Shown here one piece after another: positions 7,401 to 8,055 of a stretch of 8,055 bases of DNA. The translations under genes and the position numbers were made by a program. This DNA comes from an uncultured Planctomycetaceae bacterium. Its GTDB lineage: Bacteria; Planctomycetota; Planctomycetia; Planctomycetales; Planctomycetaceae. Where the stretch lies: positions 1 through 8,055 of the forward strand of contig CAIJTL010000720.1 in assembly GCA_903823545.1 (NCBI GenBank). Reading direction: 5' to 3'. How positions within the stretch are numbered: the first letter of the stretch is position 1; each line of letters starts with the position of its first letter. The notes under the pieces are model-generated. The model did no database searches and was not told the DNA's origin. It worked only from the letters and a program-made list of their open reading frames with translations.

Positions 7401-8009
7401 AAAGGCGAGATCGTGGCGATCAATTTTGAGGGTACATTGATCACGAATTCGGCAATCGAGCCGCTGAGAAATCACACGACGCTACGCAAGCTCGACCTTT
7501 CTCGCTGCAACGTGACCGACGCTGGAATTGAGCATTTAGTCACGTTGCCTAGCCTGAGATTCCTGAACCTCAGTGCGACCGCAATCTCCGATAAATCACT
7601 TGCGACCCTCAGTTCAATGGTTGCCCTCGAAGATCTGTTTCTCAACGACACGATCGTGTCGGACCACGGGCTGGAGCAACTCAAACGACTTTCAAAGCTA
7701 CATCGACTGGGACTTAGTGGCACGCAAATCACGGACGCGAGCCTGAAGCTCGTCACTCATTGGAAGGAACTCGACGCACTCGATCTCACCAAAACAGCAG
7801 TCACAAACGGCGGCATGATCGAACTGCAAGCGGTGCCGTTCTTGCAAAGCCTCGCGTTGCGAGACACTCAGATCTCCGACACAGGACTCGAACGCCTCGC
7901 CAAGTTGACATTGCTGGAAACACTCTGGCTAGACCACACACGAGTGACAAAACCCGGCGTTCGAGCACTACAAGAGGCGCTGCCCAAATGCCGGATCTTC
8001 GCGCCGTGA
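4476..8009 (+). CDS. Giant leucine-rich-repeat lipoprotein
   Basis: About 1177 residues from the ATG at 4476. GGA (4464-4466) lies nine bases upstream; ATG 4467 is an alternative, while the in-frame TTG at 4419 adds residues unlike a signal peptide. Residues 1-26 form a signal peptide ending LTVG before Cys27. This fits the broad lipobox pattern, although -3 is Thr rather than Leu, so a lipid-anchored, exported protein is likely. A Pro/Ala/Lys/Glu-rich linker follows to about residue 85. The rest holds some 39 LRR units of about 24 residues with pattern L-x-x-L-x-L-x-x-T-x-V-T-D-A-G-L-x-x-L-x-x-L, the type common in planctomycetes. Blocks are separated by recurring non-LRR seams (listed separately), and the protein ends in ALPKCRIFAP, the motif that also closes inner blocks. 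No catalytic domain is visible, so a binding or scaffold role at the cell envelope is inferred. Confidence 0.93.
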   Translation: MCSLITGYQSFALFVLALLINSLTVGCGGNEPPPRTVNAVPAAPLNDEPATANDNPNKATQSPTKGKLAPLKPPEEDPDSKAAAKEAEAARALQAIGAAVQMDDNGHVSLVNLLNHPRCDDAVLESLKSLPQLVGLDLRGTKITDHGLAAVGQAKSLEELYLGDTSIGDSGLESLASLSHLKVLNLVNTKITDTGLTKLVGRLKQLTTLNLFKTSVTDAGLKSLKQLLDLDVLVLPPAATDDSLAMAAELPKLRVLWAIDSRITDATLSMFPVNGPLRELDVSQTSVSLDGLLTFAEQRRDVAIAGAKGVWADGAVTLNPSATAEDLAVLAKHSQLTAVSLQATQLSDKALEPIRNLSQLDSLALPLTATDGALDLLTGLSKLSQLTLAGAVITNDGVKKLEAHSGMKSLSLMRTRVSDRALASIGKLTDLNSLWLDQTGVGDAGLTSLTTLTKLKVLSLRETPVSDEGLSALGQLSNLKQLSLAWTRVTGSGLNALKGLKQLEQLDLNGTQVSSAQAAELKQALPKCEIAFPTDPLVIALAEARGNLMTAIDAIGQVKLDEKAPTKVRSLNVKHPRLEDAGLEQLAPLTTLQKLSLLGTKVTDAGLKALRNMAELEELWLDQTVVSDVGLEEIAALKQLKTVYLRGTHVTAAGALRLMKALPDAEIHFTYGWRNSSGLTLLQLVSDGDLAALPELPKLTALKLLDCPITDSGLEHVVAVAELQRLSLNGNKITAVGLKKLAALKKLVMLDLNRSPIGDDVMRSVGELTSLQELYVGQTNVGNDGLIHLKSLSNLLALGLSDTRTTGAGLIHLAGLKKLIVLNLTNTVVSDGQLAKFAPLIKQVRRLGLRGTQVTGQGLKTLKDLTQLEVLWLDNTSVTGAGLINVKPLTSLIELDLSDCKQIATGLESLHGLTKLQRLKLNGVVLPQKELDALYAALPKCEITYSPDPLVKALAENQNDLPKALATIAEVETDDKGEIVAINFEGTLITNSAIEPLRNHTTLRKLDLSRCNVTDAGIEHLVTLPSLRFLNLSATAISDKSLATLSSMVALEDLFLNDTIVSDHGLEQLKRLSKLHRLGLSGTQITDASLKLVTHWKELDALDLTKTAVTNGGMIELQAVPFLQSLALRDTQISDTGLERLAKLTLLETLWLDHTRVTKPGVRALQEALPKCRIFAP
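4704..4796 (+). repeat. LRR protein seam A1 (N-terminal cap)
   Basis: This encodes a helical stretch beginning DPDSKAAAKEAEAARALQAI and ending in VQMDDNGHV, directly before the first LRR strand. It shares with A2 and A3 the layout D-P, about 17 residues, A-x-x-A/T-I, about 5 residues, then an acidic turn leading into a strand. It is the most diverged of the three copies. Confidence 0.45.
5376..5478 (+). repeat. LRR protein seam B1
   Basis: A break in LRR periodicity. It encodes DVAIAGAKGVWADG, then VTLNPSATAEDLAVLAKHSQ, then returns to LRR at LTAVSL. The same layout recurs at B2: D-x-x-I, a Trp, x-T-L, then D-L-A-x-L and LTA. Confidence 0.45.
6078..6176 (+). repeat. LRR protein seam A2
   Basis: It follows ALPKCEIAFPT and encodes DPLVIALAEARGNLMTAIDA then IGQVKLDE, before LRR units resume at VRSLNV. 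It closely resembles A3 (DPLVKALAE, then KALATIAEVETDD), including the ALPKCEI motif that precedes both. It is read as a cap between two solenoid blocks. Confidence 0.65.
6465..6569 (+). repeat. LRR protein seam B2
   Basis: It encodes DAEIHFTYGWRNSSGLTLLQ then LVSDGDLAALPELPK and rejoins the LRR pattern at LTALKL. It is similar to B1 and differs from the A seams in lacking the DPLV-x-ALAE helix. It follows KALP, a reduced form of the block-closing ALPKC motif. Confidence 0.5.
7317..7412 (+). repeat. LRR protein seam A3
   Basis: It follows ALPKCEITYSP and encodes DPLVKALAENQNDLPKALAT then IAEVETDDKGEI, before LRR units resume at VAINFEG. Its match to A2 suggests duplication of a cap-plus-LRR module within the gene. 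Confidence 0.65.
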
Positions 8010-8055
8010 TTACAGAGGCGGTTGACGCTTCTTGCCGCTCAAGCGACACCTTCCA

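Larger units (their letters stand above)
4797..8009 (+). repeat. LRR array, about 39 units of ~24 codons
   Basis: This stretch is built from 72-base units encoding the LRR pattern. Clear examples are LRGTKITDHGL near 4890, LLGTKVTDAGL near 6270 and LSGTQITDASL near 7720. Units are diverged from one another at the DNA level, so this is an old repeat family rather than a recent tandem expansion. Seams A2, A3, B1 and B2 interrupt it. Confidence 0.85.

Noticed and set aside
8010..8055. Possible terminator after the LRR gene
   Set aside because: Only 4-bp pairings are present, without a T-run; too little sequence remains to judge.

Overview
The window looks like part of a planctomycete chromosome (order Planctomycetales, or a close PVC relative). 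The base for this is gene content: a secreted 'PVC-type' membrane-bound dehydrogenase domain protein, a very large leucine-rich-repeat lipoprotein of the DAGL/ALPKC type common in planctomycetes, and a moderate GC content by eye. This is inference from protein families; no rRNA or other phylogenetic marker is present.

Layout. At the left edge (about 1-229, minus strand) is a fragment encoding two ankyrin repeats. It runs off the window and meets, out of frame, the 3' end of a truncated secreted dehydrogenase gene (178-1140, minus). A 235-base divergent intergenic region separates that gene from four plus-strand genes: an HpcH/HpaI-family class II aldolase (1376-2173); larC, the nickel insertase that finishes the nickel-pincer cofactor (2339-3697, GTG start, histidine/aspartate-rich tail); a small protein with one N-terminal membrane helix and a C-terminal helix-turn-helix-like segment (3840-4409); and a roughly 1177-residue LRR lipoprotein (4476-8009). 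The last 46 bases hold nothing I recognise. No tRNA, rRNA, CRISPR array, insertion sequence or riboswitch was seen.

How the genes work together. There is no clear single pathway. The aldolase (2-oxo acid / aldehyde chemistry) and larC (cofactor for LarA-type 2-hydroxy acid racemases) could both serve hydroxy-acid metabolism, but gaps of 165 and 142 bases separate them from their neighbours, and larA, larB and larE are not in the window. The small membrane protein and the LRR lipoprotein are 66 bases apart and could be co-transcribed; both are predicted to be envelope-associated.

Most notable: the out-of-frame dehydrogenase/ankyrin junction, the five-decamer His-Asp tail on LarC, and a higher-order arrangement of LRR blocks split by two recurring kinds of non-LRR seam. 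No clearly new multi-gene system is evident; the best candidate for undescribed biology is the membrane/HTH-like protein paired with the modular LRR lipoprotein.
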